From the NCBI RefSeq assembly GCF_940670685.1, contig NZ_OW711693.1, forward strand, positions 248,001 through 312,000: a stretch of DNA of 64,000 nucleotides, read 5' to 3'. A model generated the notes under the pieces. The model was not told the origin of the DNA. It made no database searches and saw only the letters and a list, made by a program, of their open reading frames with translations. Of the stretch, positions 1-9,144 are shown piece by piece. Each line of letters begins with the position of its first letter. Within the stretch, counting starts at the first letter, position 1. The stretch comes from Anaeropeptidivorans aminofermentans (GTDB lineage Bacteria; Bacillota; Clostridia; Lachnospirales; UBA5962). The position numbers were made by a program, and so were the translations under genes.

Positions 1-577
1 AATTATATAAAAGGGGATAGTGGGTACAGCCTAGAACAATGGAATCAATACCCTTTTCAATCATAGGATCGAGATATTCCTTAGCCGTAAGATAGGCTAT
101 TTCGCAGTCCGTCCAGCCTTCTTCCGCTAAAGGAACAAAAAGGCCGCAGGCTACGCCATGTACCTTAATGCCCGGCATAAGTTCCGTAAGCTTTTTTTCA
201 TAGGCATGGCTTTCGATGGTTGCCTGGGTTCCTGTGATGCCTACGATTTTATTTTTTGTTTCTTTGGCGCAGCTTTCTGCTCCGGGGGTGATTACCTCTA
301 TAAATTTTATGTCAAATTCTTTCTGAAGGTCGTCGTAGCTGTTACTGCTTATGGTGTTGCAGGCAATTACAATAGCTTTTACGTCGAAGCTCATTAAAAA
401 TTTTACAATCTGCTTACTGAAACGGGTTACTGCTTCTTTACTTTTTGTTCCATAAGGCAGCCTTGCCGTATCGCCGAAATAAACAATTTTTTCATTTGGA
501 AGTGCTTTAATTATTTCAGCGGCTACCGTAAGGCCTCCCACGCCGGAATCGAAAACCCCGATTGGTCTTGTGTCCAT
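1..577 (-). CDS. murI: Glutamate racemase MurI (C-terminus cut by window edge)
   Basis: This enzyme interconverts L- and D-glutamate in the cytoplasm and supplies D-Glu for peptidoglycan. The start MDTRPIGVFDSGVGGLTV carries the family's first catalytic-region motif. Further motifs visible are the FGDTARLPYG stretch, VIACNT with the first catalytic Cys, and GCTHYPLL with the second catalytic Cys close to the window edge. The ATG at 577 follows an AAGGGGAG ribosome binding site. About 192 codons are present out of an expected 260-270, so roughly the last quarter lies outside the window. The gene begins 15 bases after the ddl stop on the same strand, so the two probably form an operon making D-amino acids for the cell wall. 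Identification is confident from the two Cys motifs. Confidence 0.95.
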   Translation of the reverse strand, partial: MDTRPIGVFDSGVGGLTVAAEIIKALPNEKIVYFGDTARLPYGTKSKEAVTRFSKQIVKFLMSFDVKAIVIACNTISSNSYDDLQKEFDIKFIEVITPGAESCAKETKNKIVGITGTQATIESHAYEKKLTELMPGIKVHGVACGLFVPLAEEGWTDCEIAYLTAKEYLDPMIEKGIDSIVLGCTHYPLLYN

Positions 578-592
578 GTTTACTCCCCTTTG

Positions 593-1666
593 TTAGCCTC
601 TGTCGAGGGCTATTTCAATCAATCTGTCTATAAGCTTTCCTATTTCAAATCCGGCCTTTGCCATAAGCATGGGATACATGCTGATGTCCGTAAAGCCCGG
701 TAAGGTATTAATCTCGTTAAATATGACTTTATTTGTTTCTGCTTCAAGGAAGAAATCAACCCTTGAAAGCCCGGAGCATTCTAGGGCCTTAAATATCTTT
801 AATGCGGCCGCTCGGATTTCCTCAGCTTTTTCTGTGGTTATTTCAGCTTCAAGGAGGGTTTTGGAAGCCTCATTATTATATTTTGCGTCATAGTCGTAAA
901 ATTCTGCCGCCGGAAGTATTTGGCCTACTCCTGATGCTATAGTGTCCTCTCCGCCGGAGCCTAAAACGGCGCATTCCAGCTCAAGGCCTTCAATGCTTTT
1001 TTCAACTATTATTTTATTATCGTGTTTAAATGCAAGGTTCAAGGCTTCTTTTAAATCGCTTTTGTTTTTAGCCTTTGTTATGCCCACAGAAGAGCCTGCC
1101 CTTGAAGGCTTCACAAAACATGGATAGCCTAATCTGTATCTTATGTTTTTAAGAATTTCTTCAAAGCTTTCGTCGTCATTTATATCTTCTTTTTTTATTT
1201 CCATGTGTTTTGCTTGAGCAATGTTTAAGGTGCTGACAATTTTTTTCGTAAAGGCCTTATCCATAGCCGCAGCAGAAGCTAAAATACCGCAGCCTACATA
1301 AGGCACTCCGCATAGTTCAAAAAGCCCCTGTATGGTTCCGTCTTCTCCGTTTTTTCCGTGAAGAACGGGGAAGGCGATATCGATAGGCACAAGCTTTACC
1401 TTTTCGCCGGAGATTCTTAAAAGACCCTTTTCACCGTTATCCGTATTGAGTATGCACTGATTTCCGAATTTTTCAAATTGAACCGTTTTTAAATTATCTA
1501 TATTTCCGTCGTAAAGGATCCATTTGCCTCTTTTTGTAATGTATACGGGAATAATATTATATTTTTCATCGTTCATATTGCTGATGATATTTGATGCAGA
1601 GTTTACAGAAACCTCATGCTCTGAGGACTTTCCTCCGAAAATTACCGCCACGTTTATTTTTCCCAT
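593..1666 (-). CDS. ddl: D-alanine--D-alanine ligase
   Basis: This ATP-grasp ligase joins two D-alanines to make the dipeptide added to UDP-MurNAc-tripeptide. The 357 residues fit the family. Recognisable parts are the N-terminal GGKSSEHEVS (about residues 11-20), LHGKNGEDGTIQG, the ATP-grasp stretch FVKPSRAGSSVGI, and the C-terminal metal and substrate site NEINTLPGFT (317-326). The ATG at 1666 has a GAGGGAA ribosome binding site. It lies just upstream of murI on the same strand, consistent with a cell-wall precursor operon. I see no feature that separates D-Ala-D-Ala from D-Ala-D-Lac specificity with certainty, so the standard Ddl assignment is by overall similarity. Confidence 0.95.
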   Translation of the reverse strand: MGKINVAVIFGGKSSEHEVSVNSASNIISNMNDEKYNIIPVYITKRGKWILYDGNIDNLKTVQFEKFGNQCILNTDNGEKGLLRISGEKVKLVPIDIAFPVLHGKNGEDGTIQGLFELCGVPYVGCGILASAAAMDKAFTKKIVSTLNIAQAKHMEIKKEDINDDESFEEILKNIRYRLGYPCFVKPSRAGSSVGITKAKNKSDLKEALNLAFKHDNKIIVEKSIEGLELECAVLGSGGEDTIASGVGQILPAAEFYDYDAKYNNEASKTLLEAEITTEKAEEIRAAALKIFKALECSGLSRVDFFLEAETNKVIFNEINTLPGFTDISMYPMLMAKAGFEIGKLIDRLIEIALDRG

Positions 1667-1803
1667 GACTTCCCTCTTTCCATTTCTTTATAAATAAACA
1701 TTATAGTGCTTTATGAAGCTTAATACAATAATAGATTTATAACATTATATGTCAAGGGGGCGGCTTTGTGTTTGGCTACGGAGAAACAAATAAAAAATAT
1801 AAG

Positions 1804-1942
1804 TATAGTAAATTTCTTATAAAGAAGTAACAAAAACCTATTCACTACAGATTCAAAAATACGGATTTCCTTCGGAAACGGTACATTTTTGAATCCTTGC
1901 GAATATACGGTTTTGTTACTGTTTAACTTTAAATTCACTATA
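1804..1942. repeat. Family A palindromic repeat, copy A1
   Basis: This is a copy of a ~135 bp imperfect palindrome. Ends are TATAGTAAATTT and AAATTCACTATA. Inside are AGTAACAAAAACC and its inverse GGTTTTGTTACT, and an inner pair GATTCAAAAATAC / ATTTTTGAATC around a GGATTTCC..GGAAAC core. Together with C1 and A2 it fills the 617-base spacer between ddl and the stalk-domain gene, which has no convincing gene. Confidence 0.85.
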
Positions 1943-1959
1943 TATAAAAATATATAAAA

Positions 1960-2077
1960 TAAAACAGTTTCAACACAGTAAAAAACTATCTTTCATAAAC
2001 GGCTTAAATATAATAGAAACGCTTATATTAAGCCATTCAAGACACATGGTTTTTACTGTAATTAAATTATTTTATTC
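1960..2077. repeat. Family C palindromic repeat, copy C1 (degenerate ends)
   Basis: It shares AAACGGCTTAAATATAATAG and the inverse ATATTAAGCCATTC with copies near 32.3, 40.4 and 47.2 kb. The outer arms (AAAACTATCTTTCATA and CATGGTTTTTACTG) are weaker than in other copies. It abuts A2. Confidence 0.65.
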
Positions 2078-2216
2078 TATGGTAAATTTCTTATAAAGAA
2101 GTGACAAAAATCGATTTATTAAAGACTCAAAAATACGGATTTCCTTGAGAAACAGTACATTTTTGAGCCTATATGAATATACGGTTTTGTTACTGTTTAA
2201 TTTTAAATTTACTATA
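2078..2216. repeat. Family A palindromic repeat, copy A2
   Basis: It has the same arrangement as A1: TATGGTAAATTTC at one end, AAATTTACTATA at the other, with AAGTGACAAAAATCG and GGTTTTGTTACTG inverted arms and GACTCAAAAATAC / TTTTTGAGCC inner arms. It lies in tandem with C1 directly downstream of the stalk-domain gene's terminator. Confidence 0.85.
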
Positions 2217-2243
2217 GTTAACAATTGACGATATACTCCTTTG

Positions 2244-2275
2244 CAAAATAAAAAGGACGGCTTTCGCCGTCCTTC
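2244..2275 (-). terminator. Rho-independent terminator of the stalk-domain gene
   Basis: On the minus strand GGACGGCGAAAGCCGTCC forms a GC-rich stem with a tight loop, followed by TTTTTATTTT. It begins about 9 bases after the stop of the 2284-2997 gene. Confidence 0.85.
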
Positions 2276-2283
2276 TGGGTCAA

Positions 2284-2997
2284 TTAATATTCAACTTCGT
2301 CAAGGGTTACATAATACTCATAATTGAAAACATACTCTGTGTTTCTGTTGTTATTGGAAAATTTAATGGGAATAACCACCTTAAGCTCTTTCGTATCCTG
2401 GGGGATAGGATCAAAGCTTATAAAGGCTTCGGTTTCTTCTGTGGTATATCCAAGGCTTCGATATATAAAATCCTGAGTTGAAGACAGATACTCGTATTTT
2501 TCTCCGCCAATTTCCACATAAGCATTTCTAACGTCTACGATAATCATATCATTACTCGTATTTCTATACTCTAAATTAAGCTGAAATTCGCTTTTTCTGT
2601 TATCATAGTCCACAAGGCTTATGCTTAAGTTATCCTTAATCCTTTTTATGGGAAGAGGGCTGTAGAGGGGAACCTTTACTTCTACGGTTTCAACCTTTTC
2701 TACAACTTCTTTTTCCGGCGGGGTTATAATAACTGCTCTTCTTGCATCTTCCCAGCCCACCTCTGCACCGAGGCTTTCTGCAATAAGCCTTGCAGGGGTG
2801 TATATGCGGCCGTCATAATTTAAAATATGAGTATCCTCCGGAAGCTCGATATAGTTTCCGTCTAATAATATGCTGACATTTGTGTCCTGTAAATAAGCTT
2901 CAACCATTCCGCTGCCCATCGTAAGAGCAAATACAGTAACGCTTGTTGCCGTCAAAACACCTGCGATAAATCCGCAGGCTAAAGATTTAATTTTCAT
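2284..2997 (-). CDS. Exported copper amine oxidase N-terminal (stalk) domain protein
   Basis: The protein has 237 residues with an N-terminal signal or anchor (MKIKSLACGFIAGVLTA...). Residues ~35-90 carry the stalk-type beta domain: VSILLDGNYIELP, the typical GRIYTPARLIAESLGAEVGW and a VIITPP end. In this family the domain is a cell-surface or spore-surface module and is not an amine oxidase. The C-terminal half is a beta-rich region (LEYRNTSNDMIIVDVRNAYVEIGGEKYEY) that resembles DUF4352-like telomeric-repeat-factor-type immunoglobulin folds, but this is only an impression. It has its own AGGAGG site and terminator, so it is probably monocistronic. Its exact role is unknown. Confidence 0.8.
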   Translation of the reverse strand: MKIKSLACGFIAGVLTATSVTVFALTMGSGMVEAYLQDTNVSILLDGNYIELPEDTHILNYDGRIYTPARLIAESLGAEVGWEDARRAVIITPPEKEVVEKVETVEVKVPLYSPLPIKRIKDNLSISLVDYDNRKSEFQLNLEYRNTSNDMIIVDVRNAYVEIGGEKYEYLSSTQDFIYRSLGYTTEETEAFISFDPIPQDTKELKVVIPIKFSNNNRNTEYVFNYEYYVTLDEVEY

Positions 2998-3166
2998 AGT
3001 AACCTCCTGAATTTTTTATGGTTATCGATTTATAAAACAAATATAAACGAAGCTTTTGAAATGCGCCTTACGCCGAAAGGAAACATTTCTTTATAATAGT
3101 ATTGCTAAAATCAATTAAAGTATTATTATTTTACCACAAAAGGCTTAATAAATACAATTAAGGCCT

Positions 3167-4354
3167 CTAATTTTTACCGAAGTCAAAAGCCTGGTCGAAT
3201 TTAGACAAAAGAACGAAATTGCCTCTAACCTTGATTTGGCCTGTCATAAAGGATTTTTGGGAAGAAAGCTTTCCCTTTAAAATATCCTGCCATGCTTTGG
3301 CGGAGGATATAACGGTGATACTTGGCTCTAAGTGTATTCCTTCAACATATTGGCAGGAATGGTTGTCTATTTCATAATATCCGTCAAACTCTTCTTCCCC
3401 TGTAATATTAATTTGGAATATCATATCTAAATCTGCTGATTTTGAAGATTTAAAATAATGAATCAGGCTTTGGGAAAGCTGCCGGCATGTCTTTTTTGAC
3501 ACGGTTTTCGGAAGCTCCGGCAGTATTGGTTCTATGGTAGGGATTATCTCTTCTTTCTCAGGCTCTTTAAACTTTTCTGCAAAGAATTTGGTTATTTCCT
3601 GAATATCCTTTTGCTGAGCCTCGCTGAACTTATCGTCTAAGATGCTTAAAGCGCTTTTTTCAGGCTCAGGCTTTGAGATATCGGGAGCTTTTATTTCCTT
3701 AGGTGCAGGCTCTAAAGGGGTATTTATGATAAGATTTTCATAAGTATTATCATTATTTTTTTCTATGGGCTTTTGTGCGGGAATTTCATTAAAAGGCATG
3801 GGATTCTCAAAGGCTATGGGGCTTTTGGGAATATAATGCCTTCTCTGCTGCCGGAGCATTCTATAAAAATCGTCTATAGACCTTTCTACCATAAGCCTTT
3901 TTTCATCATCCTTTGCCATAGCAGAGATGAAGCTTTCGTCTATGGCAAGCCTTACGCTGTCGAAGGCTCCGGCATCGTTTAAAGCTTCGCTTAAAATATT
4001 TACGGCTCTTTTAGGGTCGCCCTTTTTGGCGTTTACGATTAAAAAGCAGTTTTTCCCTCTTAAGATGTCTTTATAATGATCCGCAGACATATGCTCAAAA
4101 AGGATTTCTATTAATGAGCCGGGCATGGAAAAATAAGAATTTGTGTATATAATCACCCCTTCTGAGGAACGCAGGGAGTTTTCTATAGGTTTCATCAGGT
4201 CCGATTTAATCCCGTCAAAAACGGGGAGGGCATTGAAAAACAAATTAATTTCTTCTATTTCCGTTCCCAGCTCAGTAAGGGCCTCGTTTACTATTTTTTT
4301 AACCTCCAGAATACTTCTGCTGTCGGCGGCAGCCATGAGGGAAGTAATTTTCAT
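3167..4354 (-). CDS. Flavodoxin-like (NADPH-dependent FMN reductase fold) and SCP2 domain fusion
   Basis: The protein has 395 residues in two parts. Residues 1-165 look like an NADPH-dependent FMN reductase/flavodoxin-type alpha/beta fold: MKITSLMAAADSRS, GVIIYTNSYFSMPGSLIEILFEH and FLIVNAKKGDP. The middle ~165-290 is Pro/Glu/Lys-rich and probably flexible. Residues ~295-395 resemble an SCP2 sterol-carrier module: FQINITGEEEFDGYYEI, then AWQDILKGKLSSQKSFMTG and IKVRGNFVLLSKF. SCP2 domains bind hydrophobic ligands. The usual flavin-reductase phosphate-binding loop (GSxR near the N-terminus) is weak, so flavin binding is uncertain. The start has an AAGGAGG site. The fusion is unusual to me, and the function is inferred only at the domain level. 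Confidence 0.6.
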   Translation of the reverse strand: MKITSLMAAADSRSILEVKKIVNEALTELGTEIEEINLFFNALPVFDGIKSDLMKPIENSLRSSEGVIIYTNSYFSMPGSLIEILFEHMSADHYKDILRGKNCFLIVNAKKGDPKRAVNILSEALNDAGAFDSVRLAIDESFISAMAKDDEKRLMVERSIDDFYRMLRQQRRHYIPKSPIAFENPMPFNEIPAQKPIEKNNDNTYENLIINTPLEPAPKEIKAPDISKPEPEKSALSILDDKFSEAQQKDIQEITKFFAEKFKEPEKEEIIPTIEPILPELPKTVSKKTCRQLSQSLIHYFKSSKSADLDMIFQINITGEEEFDGYYEIDNHSCQYVEGIHLEPSITVISSAKAWQDILKGKLSSQKSFMTGQIKVRGNFVLLSKFDQAFDFGKN

Positions 4355-4394
4355 TTTATTGCCTCCTTAATTGCATTAATGAGATTTTTATATA

Positions 4395-5936
4395 TTAAAA
4401 ATAAAGGGGCGGCAATTTTTCCCCGTAAAGCCATGTATCAAAAAAATCTTGAAGGCTTTCGCCGTAAACATCTTCGGCTGTTTTAATAAAGTCCGATGGT
4501 TGTGCTATTTTAAAGCTATAGTTTGAATAATATTCCTTTATGAATTTGCTGAAATTTTCTTCCCCCATTTTTGCATTCAGGGTATAAAGCATGATTTTAC
4601 TTTTTGCATATTGTACGTTATAATAATCACTCCAGTTTTTATAAACGGAAAGGTCGTCCGATAGCTTATAGCTTAAAGCGGGCATGGCTGAAAGCCTCTG
4701 ATAATCCACCTCTATTTTTTTTCTTAAGCTTTCCATATCAGGATAAAATATTTTCTCCTGAAGAAATGAGGCAAGCCCCTCGTCAAGCCACGGGCTTTTT
4801 ATCTGGTCGCTTCCCACCACATTATAAAACCACTGATGGGCGATTTCATGGCTTATGGTTCTGGTGGCCGAGGCGGTTTTAAGATATTTTCCGTCTATAA
4901 ACGTCAATTGGGAATATTCCATTCCCGCGGGAATGAACATACCGGCTTCTACAATATCAAATTTTTCATAGGGATAGCTTCCTACATAAGCGCTGAAAAA
5001 TTCCATTGCGTTTTTTGCGCCGGTTATTATATAGTCTACATTATCTATATCGGATATATAATACATATTGATATCAACGCCGTCTTTTGTCGTAACGCTT
5101 ATGGAGCGGTAGTTCCTGTCTATAAGGGCAAAGGCAAAATCCCTGACCATTTTAGCTGTGAATATGGTGGTTGTGCTGTCTTGGTCTTCTTTTATGGTTT
5201 CGTTTCCTGCCCCTATGGCTTTATATATTTTCGGGGCTTTTATTGACACGGTATAATTTGCGCTTTCCGCATAAAAAGGGTCCCCTGCTTTGTAATAGGG
5301 GTCTACTCTGAATTCTCCCCCTTCGTATACGGAAACCACTGGAATAAAGGAGCCGAACCACATGGCGTTTCTATTAGAGCCTGTCCGATGGTTTATTTTG
5401 GGAATATATGCTTCAAACTGCAGTGTTATCTGCGTATCCTTATAGGGCATAAGCCCGTCTACCAAATCGATTTCAAGTTTTGTAATGTCTGTAGTAAAGG
5501 GGGCGGCTTCTCCGTCTACAAATACAGAAGTGATATTTATATAGCCGTATTCTCTGCCGCTATAGAATATGGTGTCTCTGAACTCCTGAAAATAAGGCTG
5601 ATAATCGGAATCTTTTGAAAAGGCGTTCAGATAGAGATTGAAGCAGAGGGTTTTCAGCCTTTCTCCCGTTCTGTTATGGTAATTGACCTTTTGAATGCCC
5701 TTTACGATGCTGGTTTCAGGATTTATTTCAAGGGTAATATTATATTCGTTATAAATATTTTGAGAAGGCTCGTCCTGCCCGGAGGTTTCTTCGCCGTCCG
5801 ACTTTTCCTCGATTTTTTCTACTACGCTTATTCCAGAGCTTTTGGGGTTAATATCGTAAGGCTCCTTCTCCATTTCACATGAGGTAAAAAAAATTACCGA
5901 AAGTAGTATAAGGGCTGCCGTTTTTATATGAGACAA
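4395..5936 (-). CDS. M1-family zinc metallopeptidase lipoprotein
   Basis: The 513-residue predicted lipoprotein has a hydrophobic N-terminus ending in FFTSC, with the lipidated Cys about residue 20. An acidic linker follows, then an M1 aminopeptidase-like N-domain (YNEYNITLEINPE..VKGIQKVNYHN). The catalytic zinc site is HEIAHQW at 363-369 with the third ligand Glu at 386 (WLDEGLASF). The GAMEN-type motif appears as PAGMEY near 340. M1 enzymes remove N-terminal residues from peptides, here probably outside the membrane. It starts with TTG preceded by GGAGG and follows the YdcF-like gene by 27 bases, so the two are probably co-transcribed. It is shorter than full M1 enzymes because it lacks the large C-terminal domain. 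Confidence 0.88.
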   Translation of the reverse strand: MSHIKTAALILLSVIFFTSCEMEKEPYDINPKSSGISVVEKIEEKSDGEETSGQDEPSQNIYNEYNITLEINPETSIVKGIQKVNYHNRTGERLKTLCFNLYLNAFSKDSDYQPYFQEFRDTIFYSGREYGYINITSVFVDGEAAPFTTDITKLEIDLVDGLMPYKDTQITLQFEAYIPKINHRTGSNRNAMWFGSFIPVVSVYEGGEFRVDPYYKAGDPFYAESANYTVSIKAPKIYKAIGAGNETIKEDQDSTTTIFTAKMVRDFAFALIDRNYRSISVTTKDGVDINMYYISDIDNVDYIITGAKNAMEFFSAYVGSYPYEKFDIVEAGMFIPAGMEYSQLTFIDGKYLKTASATRTISHEIAHQWFYNVVGSDQIKSPWLDEGLASFLQEKIFYPDMESLRKKIEVDYQRLSAMPALSYKLSDDLSVYKNWSDYYNVQYAKSKIMLYTLNAKMGEENFSKFIKEYYSNYSFKIAQPSDFIKTAEDVYGESLQDFFDTWLYGEKLPPLYF

Positions 5937-5963
5937 GGGCCTAACCTCCTATATTCAAAGATT

Positions 5964-6566
5964 TTAGTAAAGCAGATTATATTTTATTATGGAAAGCGGC
6001 TCCTTCAGATATGCCAGTAATTTTCTAAAGCTCATAGGCACCTCTGCCCCAGAGCCGGAAATGTTTTCATAAAATCGGCTTCCTATAAGCATGCTTCTAT
6101 ACATATGAAAATCATTTGTTACGATTATTATAGAATTTATATGATTTTCTTCAGAAATTTCACTGGAATATTTAAAATTTTCATAGGTGTTTGACGCCAT
6201 AGGTTCGGTGATAACCGTATCCTCCGAAACACCTTTTTCAATAAGCCATTCCTTCATGGAATCGGCAACGGGCTTTTTATCCCAAGGCCCTTCGCCGCCG
6301 GTTACGATAATGTAGCTGCCGTAACCTTCCTCATAAAGCCTTAGGCCTTCTTCAAGCCTTAAAACCAGCCAATCACCGGGAATAGAGCCGTCCTCCAGAG
6401 AATGGCCCAAAACCATTATTGCATCACTTTTAGAAGGCGTAAAGCTATCTTCATCTTCCACTACATGAAAAAGCAAAGAGGATATATATAGTAATATTGT
6501 AAAGAATATAATAGGTATAACGGCATTTTTAAATGACCTTTTCGGGGAGTTTTTAAGCTTATCCAA
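5964..6566 (-). CDS. YdcF-family (DUF218) membrane-anchored protein
   Basis: The 200-residue protein has one N-terminal transmembrane segment (about 16-34) followed by the DUF218/YdcF-ElyC-SanA fold. Markers are SDAIMVLGHSLEDG, RLEEGLRLYEEGY, YIIVTGGEG, GVSEDTVITEP, ASNTYENF and IIIVTNDFHMYRS. Members are linked to envelope integrity and peptidoglycan precursor metabolism in enterobacteria, but the biochemical reaction is not settled. A TTG start is chosen because GGAGG lies 7 bases upstream. It is the first gene of a pair with the M1 peptidase. Confidence 0.85.
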   Translation of the reverse strand: MDKLKNSPKRSFKNAVIPIIFFTILLYISSLLFHVVEDEDSFTPSKSDAIMVLGHSLEDGSIPGDWLVLRLEEGLRLYEEGYGSYIIVTGGEGPWDKKPVADSMKEWLIEKGVSEDTVITEPMASNTYENFKYSSEISEENHINSIIIVTNDFHMYRSMLIGSRFYENISGSGAEVPMSFRKLLAYLKEPLSIIKYNLLY

Positions 6567-6586
6567 CCTTATGCCTCCATGTACAG

Positions 6587-6793
6587 TGAAACAAATTAAT
6601 TACAGTAACAAAAACCATATATTTTATACTTAGTGAACCTGAAAACACTTACAGTGAAGCTAGGTGAATATTTCTTTATAAAAATAAGATTCTTTCATTT
6701 TTATTTATTATAAATGATTTAAATATAACATTTTTATATACTTAAGTCATTTATAAAATTAGGTTTTTGTTGCTATCTTAAAGTTGTTCCCTT
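6587..6793. repeat. Degenerate family B repeat
   Basis: It shares TTACAGTAACAAAAACCATATATTTTATACTTAGTGAACCTG and an AAACACTTACAGTGAAGCT arm with B1-B3, and an AGGTTTTTGTTGCTATCTTAAAG far arm. The middle has diverged. The remainder of the 6567-7250 spacer is AT-rich with no gene I can support. Confidence 0.55.
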
Positions 6794-7250
6794 TATATAT
6801 TTTTTAATTATAGCATATATTTCATATGCCCTCAATATTAGGCAATATAGGAAAAAACAAAGGTTTCCTTGTTTTTCCTTCGTAAGAACTTTATAGCCTT
6901 TTAGTGCTCCTGATATACATTAAAATTCATTCAGAAAGCCAAGGAAAATAATCGCTGCTTTCTCTTGAAATTTTGCTTTTTCCACATATCCTAAGAGAGA
7001 TTAACAGTCAATATGATCAAAGGAAGGTGGAGTAAGGGTCTATTTTTGTCATGTTTTTCAAATAATTGCACTAAAAATTTTTTTGAAAAATCTACAAGTT
7101 TTAACAGGGCTAAAACCTCTTTACTTTTAGATGATTTTACTGTTAAATAAGCTTATAATAAAGCTGTAAATATGAAACGAAGCACATATTGGGTATAGCT
7201 TTAAAATGCACATTTATATAAGTATTTAAACAAATATATTATAATTGCTC

Positions 7251-7303
7251 ATTAGGACGTGTCTGAAAGTTCAAAATCCAGTTTATTTTCAGATACCGCC
7301 TAG
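7251..7303. repeat. Short family E inverted repeat upstream of murG
   Basis: ATTAGGACGTGTCTGAAAG at one end is matched in inverse by TTTTCAGATACCGCCTA at the other. This is a short member of the element type seen at 10785-10998 and 47164-47456. It lies six bases before the murG ribosome binding site. Confidence 0.55.
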
Positions 7304-7321
7304 GGACCGGAGGAAGATATA

Positions 7322-8398
7322 TTGAAAAAGATTATATTAACCGGAGGCGGAACAGCAGGCCATGTTACGCCCAATATAGCACTAATCGACAAGCTTCAAA
7401 AAGAAGGATACGACATATACTATATAGGCTCTAAAACAGGGATGGAAAAGGATTTAATAGGTGCAAGGGGCATAAGATATTACGGCATCTCCTGCGGAAA
7501 GCTAAGGCGCTATATGGATATAAAAAATGTTACAGATGCGGTGAGGGTCGTAAAGGGTGTTTTTGAAGCCGTAAGCATTATTAAAAAAATATCCCCCCAG
7601 GTAATATTTTCAAAAGGCGGATTTGTCGCCGTTCCTGTGGCCGTTGCTGCTAAAATACTGAACATTCCGCTTATTATCCACGAATCCGATATTACCCCGG
7701 GCCTTGCAAACAAAATAGCCATTCCCTTTGCAAAGGCCGTATGTGCGTCCTTTCCTGAAACGCTTTCTTATGTTAAAAAGGAAAATGTTTTTCTTACCGG
7801 CACGCCCATAAGAAAAGAGCTTTTTAACGGAAGTAAGGAAAAGGGCTTTGCCCTTTGCGGCTTTACGGAAAAGAGACCCACGGTTTTAGTGATAGGCGGG
7901 AGCCAAGGCTCTATAAAAATAAACGCTGTTTTAAGGCAGGCACTTCCGGCTTTACTGAAAAGCTATAATATTATCCACATATGCGGCAGGGAAAATGTGG
8001 ATAAAGCCCTTCTCAATACGGAAAATTATAAGCAGTTTGAATATTTGGGTCCGGAGCTTGCCCATATATACGCTCTTTCGGATATGGTTGTTTCAAGGGC
8101 AGGGGCCAACAGCATATATGAATTTCTTGCCCTTAAAAAGCCGAATCTGCTTATTCCACTTTCTAGAAACGCCAGCAGAGGGGACCAGATTTTAAACGCC
8201 GCTTCCTTTGAAAAGCAAAGCATAAGCAAGGTGCTCCCGGAAGAGGAGCTTAATGAAAACAGCTTGGTATTAAACATAATCGATCTTTATTCCAACAGGG
8301 ACAGATATGTTGATGCCATGGCCGACAGCAATCTTTCCGACGGTGTAGCAGAAGTTGTAAAAATAATTAATAAGTTCAGTAAAAAATCAGAGAAATAA
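7322..8398 (+). CDS. murG: MurG, lipid II-forming GlcNAc transferase
   Basis: MurG adds GlcNAc from UDP-GlcNAc to undecaprenyl-PP-MurNAc-pentapeptide (lipid I) on the inner face of the membrane. The 358 residues match the family. The N-terminal glycine-rich loop is TGGGTAGHVTPN (about 7-18). Other markers are GARGI, FSKGGFVAVPVAVAA, LIIHESD, the C-domain TVLVIGGSQGS and YALSDMVVSRAGANSIYEF. A TTG start at 7322 has GGAGGA 7 bases upstream. It stands apart from a dcw cluster and lies upstream of the sda genes with a 69-base gap. Confidence 0.95.
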   Translation: MKKIILTGGGTAGHVTPNIALIDKLQKEGYDIYYIGSKTGMEKDLIGARGIRYYGISCGKLRRYMDIKNVTDAVRVVKGVFEAVSIIKKISPQVIFSKGGFVAVPVAVAAKILNIPLIIHESDITPGLANKIAIPFAKAVCASFPETLSYVKKENVFLTGTPIRKELFNGSKEKGFALCGFTEKRPTVLVIGGSQGSIKINAVLRQALPALLKSYNIIHICGRENVDKALLNTENYKQFEYLGPELAHIYALSDMVVSRAGANSIYEFLALKKPNLLIPLSRNASRGDQILNAASFEKQSISKVLPEEELNENSLVLNIIDLYSNRDRYVDAMADSNLSDGVAEVVKIINKFSKKSEK

Positions 8399-8467
8399 AT
8401 AAAGTATAAAAGTTTCGGCGGCTTTGCCTGAAGTGAAAGCCAAACCGATCAACAAAGGAGGCTTAAT

Positions 8468-9130
8468 ATGAATATTTTTGACATTATAGGACCCGTTATG
8501 GTAGGACCCTCCAGTTCACATACGGCAGGGGCTGCCAGAATAGGGGCTATGGCTCGAAAAATACTGGGAGAAACCCCGAAAAAAGCAAGAATCCTATTTC
8601 ATGGCTCCTTTGCAAACACCTATAAGGGCCACGGAAGCGACAAGGCCGTAATAGGGGGGCTTTTAGGCTTTGCTCCGGACGACATGCGTATTAGAGACAG
8701 TCTTAGCATTGCAGAAGAAGAGGGGCTGGATTTTAAATTTGAGACGATTAATCTTGACGATACCCATCCCAATACCATCGTGATTATTGCCGAAACAGAA
8801 AACGGAAAGCATATCAACATGCAGGGAGCCTCAGTAGGCGGCGGAAACATCATTATACAGAAGCTTGGCGGCATCGATGTTGATTTTAACGGAAATTTCG
8901 ATACCCTCATCATAGAGCATACAGACGCACCGGGGGTCATCGCCCACGTTACAAATTATCTTGCCAGCAGAAGGATAAACATAGCCAATATGAAGGTTTT
9001 CCGCTCGTCTAAAGGCGGTCCTTCCATCATGATTATAGAAACCGACGGATACCTTCCCGGAGATATTTCTTCCGACATACAAAAGATTGACAGAATTACA
9101 GGTTCCACGGCAATAGCTAAAATTTCTTAA
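8468..9130 (+). CDS. sdaAB: L-serine dehydratase, iron-sulfur-dependent, beta subunit
   Basis: This subunit pairs with the next gene to deaminate L-serine to pyruvate and ammonia. It has 220 residues. The N-terminal half has the family start FDIIGPVMVGPSSSHTAGAARIG and GHGSDKAVIGGLLGF. Residues ~145-220 form an ACT regulatory domain (TDAPGVIAHVTNYLASRRINIANMKV). The AGGAGG site is optimal, and only 14 bases separate it from the alpha subunit gene, so the two are one operon. Split alpha and beta subunits are the usual arrangement in clostridia and bacilli. Confidence 0.95.
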   Translation: MNIFDIIGPVMVGPSSSHTAGAARIGAMARKILGETPKKARILFHGSFANTYKGHGSDKAVIGGLLGFAPDDMRIRDSLSIAEEEGLDFKFETINLDDTHPNTIVIIAETENGKHINMQGASVGGGNIIIQKLGGIDVDFNGNFDTLIIEHTDAPGVIAHVTNYLASRRINIANMKVFRSSKGGPSIMIIETDGYLPGDISSDIQKIDRITGSTAIAKIS

Positions 9131-9144
9131 GAGGAGGGTCGTAT

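Noticed and set aside
1720-1938. 72-codon minus-strand frame between ddl and the stalk-domain gene
   Set aside because: It lies across the A1 palindromic repeat; similar frames appear wherever the repeat occurs, and it has no ribosome binding site.
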